Assembly: GCA_964514485.1 (NCBI GenBank)
Contig: CAZEWG010000003.1
Span: forward strand, 59,583 to 123,582
DNA from: JAEZAA01 sp964514485
GTDB taxonomy: Bacteria; Pseudomonadota; Gammaproteobacteria; Pseudomonadales; Oleiphilaceae
Length of the DNA stretch: 64,000 nucleotides
Direction of reading: 5' to 3'
Part shown: positions 54,084-63,068 of the stretch, piece after piece
Layout: the number at the start of each line of letters is the position of its first letter
How positions within the stretch are numbered: position 1 is the stretch's first letter
Notes under the pieces: generated by a model
What the model saw: only the letters and a program-made list of their open reading frames with translations
Databases searched by the model: none
Told to the model about the DNA's origin: nothing
Program-made: the position numbers and the translations under genes

Positions 54084-55024
54084 GTTATCACGCCATAAAG
54101 CCTGCGCCCCAGTTCAAGAACCGCATTGACCGAGCCCATGGTCAGCAGGGGCAACAAGTAATAAATCCCGCGAAACGCCAACAGCGACGCCAGCAAGGCC
54201 CCCTTATCCGCATCGGGCAGAAACAGGAGCAACATCGCTTCAAACACCCCAACTCCAGCGGGCACATGACTCAGCGCACCGGTTAGCATGGCCAGCACAT
54301 AGATCCCGACAAACGCCGGATACATGAGGGACACATCGGCCGGAAGCAGGACATAGGCAACCCCCGCCACAATGGCAATATCAATGGTGCCGAAGAACAG
54401 CTGGGCAACACTCATCCCAAGGCTCGGTGGCGGCGCCTCCCAGGACTTGATTCGGATCGGGTGGTTTCGTAACCGACTCCACGCCAAAAAGCCCAGCAAG
54501 CCAATGATAATCAGCCCACCGAGTCCCCGTAGCACTAATTCAGATATTCCACTCACCCGTGCCAAGCCTTGGGGCTGGATCAATAAGGCCAGACCTGCGG
54601 TTAAAATGATCCCCAACGTAAAGAACAAGCCACACAGCGCCGTCATGATGGCGGCATCCGCCACACTCAGCCCGTACTTTTTATAGAAGCGATAACGCAC
54701 TGCACCGCCAGTAATAGGCGCGGGCCCAATATTGCGCTGCAGCGCAAAAGCACTGAGGGAAGTAAAAATTAAGCGCGGCCAGGGAATCTGCCACTTCAGA
54801 TAGCGCAGAGCCAGATAGTCGTATCCGATAATCCAGATGTATCCGAAAGCGGCCAAGCCAATCGCCTTGGCCAAAGTTGCTCCGGAAAAATTGCGAATAG
54901 CCTCCACGACGTCAGCAACTTCTACATCTCGAAGCATCTTGGCGAGCAAGTAAAACACCAAAGCCGCGACAACCAACGGTAACAGTTTGCTCAAAATCCG
55001 TTTCAACCTGGGCGACACACGCAC
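54071..55024 (-). CDS. LPG-synthase-type transmembrane protein (UPF0104)
   Basis: This 317-residue protein has about eight membrane helices and the LPG_synthase_TM family hallmark SAFALQRNIGPAPITGGAVRYRFY. The family includes the flippase half of MprF and many stand-alone proteins of unclear role in lipid transfer. There is no soluble lysyl-transferase domain. It lies 81 bases downstream of the flavoprotein gene on the same strand and is probably part of that unit. Confidence 0.85.
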   Translation of the reverse strand: MRVSPRLKRILSKLLPLVVAALVFYLLAKMLRDVEVADVVEAIRNFSGATLAKAIGLAAFGYIWIIGYDYLALRYLKWQIPWPRLIFTSLSAFALQRNIGPAPITGGAVRYRFYKKYGLSVADAAIMTALCGLFFTLGIILTAGLALLIQPQGLARVSGISELVLRGLGGLIIIGLLGFLAWSRLRNHPIRIKSWEAPPPSLGMSVAQLFFGTIDIAIVAGVAYVLLPADVSLMYPAFVGIYVLAMLTGALSHVPAGVGVFEAMLLLFLPDADKGALLASLLAFRGIYYLLPLLTMGSVNAVLELGRRLYGVITSSR

Positions 55025-55105
55025 CTCCGGCTACCGCTGCCTTCTGTCACCCTGACGATCAGGACTCATCAAGCCCGCCCCATCGAACCGATGGCATCTG
55101 AAACA

Positions 55106-56257
55106 CTAGGCTCTCGCCCCCAGAGCAACCGGACTTAACGAGCTTTGGTGACGATGAAGAAACCAGCGATCAGCAATGACATTGCGGGTAAACCACTCAC
55201 TGCGCATTAGTACTTTGGCTGCATACTGTTTAACTGCCGGGGGAATAGGTACTTGTAACACACGGTCTTTATCACGCTTGCCAAAGCGCTGCAGGATCTT
55301 GCCCTCATAGTCTTTCAGCATTGCTTCACGATAATCGCCTTTTGCCGCACCAATCACCTCGGCCGCCAGCATGGCGGATTCAACCGCCGGTCGTATACCC
55401 TCTCCACTTTGGACATAGGCCAACCCCAAGGCGTCACCAATCAAAAGCAGTTGATCTCCAACCATTTTACGGCTGCCATGGCCATACAAAATATAAGCAT
55501 GCCCTTTGAAGCGCTTGGGAAGATCAGTCGGGATGCGCCCCTGCCTTTGCAGTGTTTCGATAAAGCGCGCCAGGTGGTCGCTCAGGTGCTTGTTATCCTC
55601 ACGCCCCAGGCCAATATTCAAAAAGTTTCCCTTGCGAAACACCCAGCCATAACCTTTTAGATCTTCACAAAAATAAAGCTCGGGAATCTCTGGTCTTACC
55701 GGACAGCGCTCCCGCTGCTCGGCGGACATCTCAAACTCCACCTCTTTCGCCGCCACCACCTGCTCCTCATGGCCCAACTTGGCGCCCAACAAACGAGCCA
55801 CCGGACAGAAATGCCCCCCTGCCCCTACCAATAAGTCAGCCCTGAACACATCATTAACCACCCAGTGCTCATCTTGGCGTCGCACACTTTCCATGGAAAC
55901 GCCGGTACTCAACTCAGCCCCACAGCGTTGCAATAGGTAGTGATCAAACTCGCAACGCCGGACGCCATAGCTCACCACCGCTCCCCCTTCTCCATAGCGG
56001 GTAAAGACCGGGGGCTGATTCATCAGCGCAATCCGGAAACCGGAGATCGGTTGGAGCACACCAAAACGAGCATATTGATCAGGGTCGATCTCCAGGCTGT
56101 TCATCACCTCAGGCGTGACCCAGCCCGCACAGGTCTTATCCCGTGGAAATTGTTGTTTATCCAGGATCCGGACGGTTAACCCACTATTCCGCAACGCACG
56201 GGCCAAGGATGAGCCTGCCGGGCCGCCCCCCACAATCAGAACATTGGAGTGCTGCAT
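55106..56257 (-). CDS. FAD-dependent oxidoreductase, geranylgeranyl-reductase family
   Basis: This 383-residue flavoprotein begins VLIVGGGPAGSSLARALRNSGLTVRILDK. It has the family block DKTCAGWVTPEVM and a second FAD motif, LLIGDALGLAYVQSGEGI. Geranylgeranyl reductases saturate isoprenoid double bonds, but many bacterial members act on unknown lipids. Two bases separate it from the upstream CFA-synthase gene, so they are co-translated. A role in modifying or reducing a lipid product of that enzyme is inferred from context, not known. Confidence 0.82.
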   Translation of the reverse strand: MQHSNVLIVGGGPAGSSLARALRNSGLTVRILDKQQFPRDKTCAGWVTPEVMNSLEIDPDQYARFGVLQPISGFRIALMNQPPVFTRYGEGGAVVSYGVRRCEFDHYLLQRCGAELSTGVSMESVRRQDEHWVVNDVFRADLLVGAGGHFCPVARLLGAKLGHEEQVVAAKEVEFEMSAEQRERCPVRPEIPELYFCEDLKGYGWVFRKGNFLNIGLGREDNKHLSDHLARFIETLQRQGRIPTDLPKRFKGHAYILYGHGSRKMVGDQLLLIGDALGLAYVQSGEGIRPAVESAMLAAEVIGAAKGDYREAMLKDYEGKILQRFGKRDKDRVLQVPIPPAVKQYAAKVLMRSEWFTRNVIADRWFLHRHQSSLSPVALGARA

Positions 56258-56259
56258 GG

Positions 56260-57615
56260 CTACGGCTCCTGATCGGAGAACAGACTGACCACACCGGGGG
56301 ATTTCCGATACAGGTGCTTGCGGTTACGGGGAAGCTGATTATTTCGGTCTCTCGAAAACACCACTTGGAATAACTGTAAAGTGCCAACCTTAAACGCAGC
56401 GACCGAGCCGGCCAGATACAGACGCCACATGCGCACAAACTCGGAGTCATACATGGATTCAACCTGCGGCTCATGCTTGGCATAACGGTCAAACCAATGC
56501 TGCAAGGTTTCAGCGTAATGCATCCGAAGGTTTTCCACATCCAGCACAGAAAACTCCCCTTGCTCAAAAATGCCTAAAAACTCAACAATGCTCGGCGGAT
56601 AAGCGCCTGGGAAAATACGCCGCTCTATCCAACCATTCATCCGAGCCGGTCGGTTACGACCAATACTGTGAATAAGCCCAATCCCCCCTGGCTTCAGGGA
56701 ACGATCGATGACCTTGGCAAGGTGGCGGTAGTTCTCCAGCCCGACATGTTCCAGCATGCCAACTGAAACAAAAATGTCATAGCTGCCTGTAATGTTGCGA
56801 TAATCATCTTCAATAAACAGCACCCGATCAGCCACACCCTGTTTCACTGCCAATTCACGGGCGTATTGAACCTGTTCCCGAGAGATATTGTAGGAGGTGA
56901 CCTCTACGCCATACTTGGACGCCATATAGCAAGCCAGCCCTCCCCAGCCTGAACCCGCCTCGACCACTTTCATTCCCGGGCGCAGCATTAGCTTGCGGCA
57001 AACGTGCTCCAGCTTGGCGAGCTGCGCTTGCTCCAGAGTCAGCCCCGGCCGCTCAAAATAAGCACAGGTATATTGCAGAGCTTCCCGATCCAGCCAAAGC
57101 CGATAGAACTCATTGCCAAGGTCATAGTGGTGATGGATGTTGTTCCGTGCCTGGCGAATACTGGTAGAGCGAGGTGCCTGGTTGCGCCATACGGTTTTTA
57201 AGAGCCCGGGGCTGCGATCCTGTAACTGGCGAAACGCCAGATAGACCGTTTCCATAAACTCCACCAAATCCCCTTCCACTTCCAGACGCCGGGCACCATA
57301 AAGATCGCCGAAACTGACCGCCGGATTGGACATCAACAAATAAACCGCCTTCCGATCCCCAATATGTATGGTGAACCTGGCTTCACAGTTTGGTGGAGCC
57401 ACAAAACTGTTATCCCACAAACAGAAACGCACGGGGGGATGGTCCAAAAGCCTTAGCAGCGATTGCAACAACCAGCGTTCCACTGGAGAAGATGGCGCAA
57501 CGGATTTGGAGTCTCTCAGCACAAAAGGCTGCAGGACCTGAGTGGCGGTCAAAAAAGATGATGCGGTATCCGAGGGGGTAAAAGGGGGCGTGTGGGCGGA
57601 TTTTTTGCTTGCCAT
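56260..57615 (-). CDS. cyclopropane-fatty-acyl-phospholipid synthase family methyltransferase
   Basis: This 451-residue CFA-synthase-family protein has an N-terminal fold (LLMSNPAVSFGDLYGARRLEVEGDLVEF), the substrate motif NIHHHYDLGNEFYRLWLD, the SAM loop VVEAGSGWGGLACYMA and the conserved SVGMLEHVGLENY. It methylates unsaturated acyl chains in phospholipids, most likely to cyclopropane rings. The ATG at 57615 has AAGGAG 9-10 bases upstream; an ATG seven codons earlier has none. It is longer at the N-terminus than E. coli Cfa. Confidence 0.9.
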   Translation of the reverse strand: MASKKSAHTPPFTPSDTASSFLTATQVLQPFVLRDSKSVAPSSPVERWLLQSLLRLLDHPPVRFCLWDNSFVAPPNCEARFTIHIGDRKAVYLLMSNPAVSFGDLYGARRLEVEGDLVEFMETVYLAFRQLQDRSPGLLKTVWRNQAPRSTSIRQARNNIHHHYDLGNEFYRLWLDREALQYTCAYFERPGLTLEQAQLAKLEHVCRKLMLRPGMKVVEAGSGWGGLACYMASKYGVEVTSYNISREQVQYARELAVKQGVADRVLFIEDDYRNITGSYDIFVSVGMLEHVGLENYRHLAKVIDRSLKPGGIGLIHSIGRNRPARMNGWIERRIFPGAYPPSIVEFLGIFEQGEFSVLDVENLRMHYAETLQHWFDRYAKHEPQVESMYDSEFVRMWRLYLAGSVAAFKVGTLQLFQVVFSRDRNNQLPRNRKHLYRKSPGVVSLFSDQEP

Positions 57616-57823
57616 GATGTCCGTCTCCTTCTTCATCCTTGTCTGAACGAGTCATCTACGATCGGCTCTTGCCTGTTTGGCAAAAACAACGGACAGATGA
57701 GAACAGCCGTCTTAGAGTCACTATCACCAACTTTTAACCTGGGCGCTGAAAATCCTTTGCAACCCCAAACAGCAAGGCACAGTGCACAGTTAGTATAAAG
57801 ACGGCCTAAAAGGAGGACAAAGC

Positions 57824-57982
57824 GTGGCGTTCAGCAGTGCCGGCTCACGCCAAACGAAGGGGGATCCCGGAGCGTTAGGAATCCAGGAGTGCTATTTGGA
57901 CGACGGAACCAAGCCCTCTGTCATCCTGATCTGGATCCGGGTTCTTTATTTTTGGAAGAGAAGGAGGGATTCGAACGCTTGA
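57824..57982 (+). CDS. possible 52-residue protein, low confidence
   Basis: AGGAGG stands seven bases before a GTG, and 52 codons run to a TGA. A TATAAA lies at 57794. The product has a hydrophobic stretch (VILIWIRVLYFW) followed by KRRRDSNA. The KRRRDSN tail is exactly what reading across a tRNA-like sequence in this direction gives, so the frame may be accidental despite its good ribosome site. Confidence 0.25.
   Translation: MAFSSAGSRQTKGDPGALGIQECYLDDGTKPSVILIWIRVLYFWKRRRDSNA
57953..57976 (-). other. tRNA 3'-end-like fragment (possible attachment-site remnant)
   Basis: On the minus strand the 24 bases read G, TTCGAAT (T-loop), CCCTC, CTTCTCT, T, CCA. This has the order T-loop, T-stem 3' arm, seven-base acceptor arm, discriminator and encoded CCA. 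The matching 5' T-stem arm and the rest of a tRNA are missing. Such fragments are typical att sites of tRNA-targeting elements. The implied acceptor (starting AGAGAAG) is unusual, so it could be coincidence. Confidence 0.4.
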
Positions 57983-58308
57983 ATCCGTCAAGAATCCACA
58001 GGGCATCGCTGGAATATCAGTAACAAAACACGAGGGGGAGATTCCGGGACTATCTTGGGCGTAATTTTGTCCCAAATCCAGAGCCACGTTGAGACCAAGC
58101 CGGTTCCCAAGCAGAAACGTTCTCCCCTACTTATCCTTCCCCTACTCAGGCACTAGCCACAGTACGCGGTTTTGTGCTTCGTAGCAGTTAACACTAACTG
58201 CTGTACCGACTCCTCGCTTTTTGTCCATGGCTGCCCATTTGGCGTGCCTAACTCGACGGCCAGCCCGTAACCCTCAACAGCGCGTCGTCCCGCCACACCC
58301 TAGTTCCA

Positions 58309-58917
58309 TTAGATATCCAACGCCCCGCTAGCCGCAGCCTCCTCGTAGTACCGCTCTAGATCTTTCAAAAAGGACATCGACGCATCACTCAAGACATAGC
58401 TTTCCGGGCCAGTACGAAACGCAAAGTTTCGCCTGATCAGGAATTCCAACGCCTCGTTCCAGCCTTTCTCAAAACGCACCGTACGTAGGACATCCAGATA
58501 CTCCTGATTCTCGGCTAGCCGCTTCAGATCGATATCATCCAGCCCATGATTGGGATCAGCCAGTAACTCCAGATCCCGGCCCGAGGCCGAGAAATATCGC
58601 CCGATCAGCAGCACCACAACCTGAACTTTGAGTGCGTTGTCATCCGCCTCATCGATCTCGTCATCGCGGGTTTGAGTGACGTAGAAAAATTCTCCCTGGG
58701 TCTGATAGTTCAGGTTGTAGCCAATGTGGCGGTAGAGCAGCGTGAAGTGCTCCAGATGATTGAAAAGCAGATTGAACTGGGGCGAGTCTTCCAACACTCC
58801 TTTGTGCTGGTTGTACTGCCGCTTCAGTATCACCTTCCCTTGCGTGAGCTGACGATAGATCTCGGCGCTCGCCTCCGGATGCACGTCTTCAAAGGTATTG
58901 CGTCTATCGCTGCTCAT
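58309..58917 (-). CDS. condensin-like KITE subunit (MksE/JetB-like)
   Basis: This 202-residue protein is the last gene of the operon, overlapping the kleisin gene by 14 bases. It has the size and style of MksE/JetB: EIYRQLTQGKVILKRQYN, FNHLEHFTLLYRHIGYNL and QVVVLLIGRYFSASGRD, then a winged-helix-like C-terminal half (FEKGWNEALEFLIRRNFAFRTG). KITE proteins bind the kleisin and DNA in SMC complexes. Assignment rests on position and fold pattern, since these families diverge fast. Confidence 0.62.
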   Translation of the reverse strand: MSSDRRNTFEDVHPEASAEIYRQLTQGKVILKRQYNQHKGVLEDSPQFNLLFNHLEHFTLLYRHIGYNLNYQTQGEFFYVTQTRDDEIDEADDNALKVQVVVLLIGRYFSASGRDLELLADPNHGLDDIDLKRLAENQEYLDVLRTVRFEKGWNEALEFLIRRNFAFRTGPESYVLSDASMSFLKDLERYYEEAAASGALDI

Positions 58918-60328
58918 CAGTTAGCTCCCGTTTTGGCTGGTCTTTTTCTCTCAGTCGGCGCTGGCGATAGACGAAGATCTCATTACCATGCTCAAGCCGC
59001 CCAAACCTGTTTGTGGTCGTCAGATCAAACTCACCGAAAGACTTTTGTGTCAGCCGCACCATGGCCGTTAATAAGTCCGTAAACCGATAATCCTCCACCA
59101 GCCCCTCAAGTCGACCATGCAGCTCCTGTGTCAGATCGGCGGTGGCGCGAAACTTCATCTGATCCAGTATTTCCAGAAGCCGCGTCGCACGCTGAACATC
59201 CGTTGCCGACTGGAGCCTGCCGCCCTCCCCCGTTACCGCCAAGACAGATTGCCGAGCGCTCCTCAAATCCAGTAAGCGGCATTCGATCTCGCTAAACAGG
59301 TTCAGGTAATAACTGGTGCTTGTCCCGAACCGATATTCTTTTGGTCGACTATGCTGGCGCAACCCAATCACAAAGGGCCTGCGACTTAAGAATTCCCGGC
59401 CATCCAACCGCGTAACCCTCAGATCATTCTCCTGAGTGCGCGCATAGGCCTGGAGCAAAGCGCGATAATGCCACTCCATGGCGTTATACTGCATCATGCC
59501 CCGCCGGGTTTTCCGCAAGAAGTGATCCACCTCCCGAGCTACATCCTGGATTGGCTGAAATGCAGCACCCAAGCTCAGTGCAGAGCGGAAAACCTGATCC
59601 GCAATCCGGACATGCTGATTGCGATCCAGGAGGCTTTTCAGTGCGTCCAGGGTCTCGAACAGGTTCGATCCTTCTTTGTAGCGGCTCTGGGGGTTCAAGA
59701 AACGCAGGGTGGGTTTAATGTGACGTTCGTAGAGGTGCGCCACATTCCGAAGCAGATCTTCCCGAAAGGCGGCAAACTTGTCCGGGCTTTCACTCGCCTC
59801 AGCCGACATTTTCTGCAGATCGGCACTGATGCGGCTCATTCGTGCAACGTTGGACCGAAGCAGGCCTATTAGCTGGCTGGTGTGCTCCATAAGCACATCC
59901 ACCAGCTCTGTAAAATCGGGGTCTTCCAAGCTGAATGTCGATGACTCCAGGTCTTTCTGAATTCCCCAAAGTGTGACCAACTGCTTGCGCAATCGCGCAT
60001 CCGTGAGCTCTTGATGAAGTGATGCATCACAAATACGCAGCAGATTGATCAGCGATTCCTGGAAGAAAAGGCGACGCTCCCCGTTACAGTTATCCACATC
60101 GGCAACGACATTCGACTGCACCAGATTGTCCGTCTTGAAAACCTTACGCAGTCGGTCTTTGGTCGTACGATCCATGTGGCCGGTGTAACTCAACACCTGA
60201 AACGCAAGGTCAGACTCACGGATAAATCGCTCACCAGACTGGTCCATACGGCGGATAACATCAAAAAGTACCTTCGGGTGTTCCAGTACCAGCCTGACCG
60301 TCTCTAATGTGCTGAACAGCTTACTCAT
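58904..60328 (-). CDS. condensin-like kleisin subunit (MksF/JetA-like)
   Basis: This 474-residue, largely helical protein starts MSKLFSTLETVRLVLEHPKVLFD. The start ATG overlaps the end of the SMC gene as ATGAGTAA. The N-terminal half looks like winged-helix and helical-bundle modules, and the C-terminal part (LTAMVRLTQKSFGEFDL) could be the ATPase-head-binding segment. By position and length it corresponds to MksF/JetA, which bridges the SMC heads. No catalytic motif is expected or seen. A longer frame to 60412 exists but lies inside the SMC gene. Confidence 0.62.
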   Translation of the reverse strand: MSKLFSTLETVRLVLEHPKVLFDVIRRMDQSGERFIRESDLAFQVLSYTGHMDRTTKDRLRKVFKTDNLVQSNVVADVDNCNGERRLFFQESLINLLRICDASLHQELTDARLRKQLVTLWGIQKDLESSTFSLEDPDFTELVDVLMEHTSQLIGLLRSNVARMSRISADLQKMSAEASESPDKFAAFREDLLRNVAHLYERHIKPTLRFLNPQSRYKEGSNLFETLDALKSLLDRNQHVRIADQVFRSALSLGAAFQPIQDVAREVDHFLRKTRRGMMQYNAMEWHYRALLQAYARTQENDLRVTRLDGREFLSRRPFVIGLRQHSRPKEYRFGTSTSYYLNLFSEIECRLLDLRSARQSVLAVTGEGGRLQSATDVQRATRLLEILDQMKFRATADLTQELHGRLEGLVEDYRFTDLLTAMVRLTQKSFGEFDLTTTNRFGRLEHGNEIFVYRQRRLREKDQPKRELTDEQR

Positions 60329-63068
60329 CGAATGCCTCAAGCAGCCCCGGTTGCGCAGGATCCAGTGGACTACCGGAATGCCCACCGGCGCCAACAAAAT
60401 GATCGGCGCCACCCCAGAACACCAGGGAGCGCTGGGCGTTGTAGGGCTTGTGAGTCTTCATGGTGGCGATTTCCAGATAGCGGCCGATCTTATGGATCAC
60501 TTCCGCACTCGCGCTATAGGTAGACGCAGCAAAAATGTTGAACCCCTTGCTCTTGGCACGAGGTAGTAACCAGTCCAACTGGCCAACATCGACACGCAGA
60601 ATCTCATCCACTACCAAGGGCAGAGAAAACTCCACACCCGGGAGCAGGATGCGTCGCAGCAGCATCTGCACTAACTCAATATTGATCAGCTCGCTCGATG
60701 ATGTGGATTGTCCTTTCTCATCCAACACGCCTTCCGTGTTTTTCCGGGTCTTATAGGACAACCCCTTGATAATCCGATCCATGGTAAGACGGGTATCCTG
60801 CTGGTTCTCGAAGAATTCCGCCACGAAAACCTTGAGACGGCTGTAAAAGGCATCTGACAGAAGATCGGTTGAGTACAGATCGACCTTCCTGATCTCCTCC
60901 ACCAGGCTTTTGAACTTAGGATGGGTATGAATCGCGACGCGAATCTCAACCAGGTTGTTAATCGTCACCCCTTCCAGCTCGTTATTCAGCGCATTCTCGA
61001 ACCGCTGAATATGCTCCATGTTCTTAGTCAGAAGTTCTGCATAGCTGGCGACCGACTCATTGTGGCTGGCGATCTGCTTTTCAAGAATTTCTTCACGCTG
61101 AGACAGTTCGCGATACACATCCTCCAGGCGCTTCACCGCGCTGGTTACTGCCTCCTGCGTTGGGGAGTCAGCAGCCAAATCCTTCTCGTCCGTCAGGATT
61201 TCTTTGTGTGTGAACTCCCGGAGTGCAGCCAGGATCTCCCCACGTAAACGATCCCGTTCCATCAGCTCGGCCTGAATCGCATTCCGAGTCTCAGCCGTTA
61301 GCGGCAGCTCTTTCACCCTTGCACCATCGGGTATGGTTGCGGCTTTCAAACGAGGATAGAGCGTCATGAGCTCATTGTTAGCCTTCTGGAGCAGGAGCAG
61401 TTTGTCGAGCTCCTGGCTGATTCGATCAAAATCAGATTTCTTGGTCGCAACGTCTCGCTCAACCAGTGCTTGCTTCTCACTCAGTTCCCGAAGCATCTTC
61501 TCAAGGTCATTTATCGCGACTGTGATTTCTGCGCTCTGCGCCTCCCAGTCCTGAATATTTTGATCGACACCGGGGTAACGTTTCAATGTTTCCAGTTCGT
61601 GACTGGCGTTTTTGATCTGCTGTCGTATTTGTTCGATCTTCTTTGGACGCAGAGGATCCTGATCCTGCTGCCCGGATAGCTCCTTCAATTGGTCCAGGTA
61701 ATCAAAATGTTTATTGCGCGCCGCCGCCAAGGCTGCATCCAGGTCTTCCGCATCTGTAGTGCTGGGTGAACCAAACAACCGATCAAACCACTGATAGCCC
61801 CTGTCAGTCCGTTCGAAAAGTGCCGTGAACGATTCAATGGCCGATCTATCTGATTCACTCAACTTGGCACCGGGACTCGCTGTGATGAGCTGCGGGTTAA
61901 TTGCCGCAAGAGGCCCTACCACAGATTCTGATAGTTGATGCGCCAACTGCCATTCCCGGTCTTTAATGCGCCGCTCTAGCTGAGCAATTTCAGACTCTTG
62001 AGCCGCGACCTGCTGTCGCAGGTACTCGGCCCGTGTTCTTGCCGTTTCCCGATTTGTCAGGGCCTCTAAACGCTCCCGATCCTCAGCTAACGCCTCTTCA
62101 ATGATCGCCACGACTTCCGCCTGCGGCGTGGCGCCATAACTAGACAACAGCAGCTTCCCCTTCTGCCTTATCTCAGCAGCCGACGCCAACTGCTTGGTAA
62201 GCTGCTTGAGCTCGCCGGCCTTGCTCTGGCGTTCACGTTCAAACTCCTGTGCCTTGGCCTTGAATGCCTTTAGCTGATTCTCCGAATTTCCAAGGACCAC
62301 CCCGCTTTTCTGCTTCTGCTGCTTTAACTCCTCAACAGCCAACTGGAGTGCCTGGCGAAACATCGCGTACTGCCCGTCTGCCGCCCAGGTTTCTTTATAA
62401 CGATTAAAATTATTCACCAGCTTCCTAAACGCTGGTTCCTCCTGCGCAATGCGGGTTAAGGCTATTTTCTGCTGCTTCAGCTCATCATGCCGATCAAAGA
62501 ATTGCCCGATATCGAAGTCCAGAGCATCAGTACTGTGCTTTTTATCAGCCTCAATGATGCTGGCAACGGCAAGCGCCACCGCACTNNNNNNNNNNNNNNN
62601 NNNNNNNNNNNNNNNNNNNNNNNNNNNNNNNNNNNNNNNNNNNNNNNNNNNNNNNNNNNNNNNNNNNNNNNNNNNNNNNNNNNNNCGGATCTGATCAAAG
62701 GGTAAAGGCACGAAAATGCGGTTAAAGGCGAGATTCTGGGTACGGTACAGAATCTGGCAATGAGCGCCCGTATAATTGCGGGCCTCCATGATCAGAAAGC
62801 TATGGCTGCTGGGAAAATGATGCCGGTAGCAATCTTCAGCAGAGTAGTAGCCTTTGCCATCGGAACGCTTGAACGCGAACTTCTTCTGACTATTTCTAAA
62901 GTTCACCTCAGGGAGCAAAAACAACCGCAAAGCGTTCAGCATGCTGGACTTGCCAACGTTACCACCTGCCAATAACAGGGCATGGTCATTTACGGGAATT
63001 TCGGCATAACAAAAGCCGACAGAATCCACGAATACAATTTTCTGAATTTCAAAACGGAAACTGCTCAT
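60321..63068 (-). CDS. SMC-like condensin ATPase (MksB/JetC-like), interrupted by an assembly gap
   Basis: The frame spans about 915 residues, 34 of them unknown because of 100 Ns at 62586-62685. Walker A is AGGNVGKS (residues 34-41) behind an N-terminal FRFEIQKIVFVDSVGF strand. Several hundred residues of heptad-rich coiled coil follow (ELKQQKQKSGVVLGNSENQL; LERRIKDREWQLAHQL), with a non-coil middle region (VVGPLAAINPQL; RGYQWFDRLFG). ABC signature-like STSSSELIN is near 789 and Walker B LPLVVDEILRVD near 817. This is the MksB/JetC layout: heads at both ends, coils between. The first four bases overlap the TOPRIM gene. The real length across the gap is unknown. Confidence 0.78.
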   Translation of the reverse strand: MSSFRFEIQKIVFVDSVGFCYAEIPVNDHALLLAGGNVGKSSMLNALRLFLLPEVNFRNSQKKFAFKRSDGKGYYSAEDCYRHHFPSSHSFLIMEARNYTGAHCQILYRTQNLAFNRIFVPLPFDQIXXXXXXXXXXXXXXXXXXXXXXXXXXXXXXXXXXSAVALAVASIIEADKKHSTDALDFDIGQFFDRHDELKQQKIALTRIAQEEPAFRKLVNNFNRYKETWAADGQYAMFRQALQLAVEELKQQKQKSGVVLGNSENQLKAFKAKAQEFERERQSKAGELKQLTKQLASAAEIRQKGKLLLSSYGATPQAEVVAIIEEALAEDRERLEALTNRETARTRAEYLRQQVAAQESEIAQLERRIKDREWQLAHQLSESVVGPLAAINPQLITASPGAKLSESDRSAIESFTALFERTDRGYQWFDRLFGSPSTTDAEDLDAALAAARNKHFDYLDQLKELSGQQDQDPLRPKKIEQIRQQIKNASHELETLKRYPGVDQNIQDWEAQSAEITVAINDLEKMLRELSEKQALVERDVATKKSDFDRISQELDKLLLLQKANNELMTLYPRLKAATIPDGARVKELPLTAETRNAIQAELMERDRLRGEILAALREFTHKEILTDEKDLAADSPTQEAVTSAVKRLEDVYRELSQREEILEKQIASHNESVASYAELLTKNMEHIQRFENALNNELEGVTINNLVEIRVAIHTHPKFKSLVEEIRKVDLYSTDLLSDAFYSRLKVFVAEFFENQQDTRLTMDRIIKGLSYKTRKNTEGVLDEKGQSTSSSELINIELVQMLLRRILLPGVEFSLPLVVDEILRVDVGQLDWLLPRAKSKGFNIFAASTYSASAEVIHKIGRYLEIATMKTHKPYNAQRSLVFWGGADHFVGAGGHSGSPLDPAQPGLLEAFDE
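62586..62685. other. assembly gap (100 N)
   Basis: Exactly 100 Ns fall inside the SMC gene, the usual placeholder for a scaffold gap of unknown size. The frame happens to stay open across it, so the gene may be intact, but its true sequence and length here are not known. Confidence 0.98.

Larger units (their letters stand above)
57616..58308. other. non-coding boundary region before the condensin-like operon
   Basis: A roughly 690-base region is without an established gene. It contains the cfa-type promoter side, a short frame with a strong ribosome site (57824), GGATCC-rich imperfect repeats (57865-57945), and a tRNA 3'-end-like fragment (57953-57976). It looks like an integration scar between core and accessory DNA. 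No integrase is present. Confidence 0.55.

Noticed and set aside
57865..57945. GGATCC-rich imperfect repeats resembling dispersed intergenic elements
   Set aside because: Copies within the window are too few and too degenerate to define a repeat family; kept only as part of the boundary-region description.
60329..60412. A 28-residue N-terminal extension of the kleisin-like protein
   Set aside because: It lies wholly in the SMC coding region; the ATGAGTAA overlap gives a natural coupled start.
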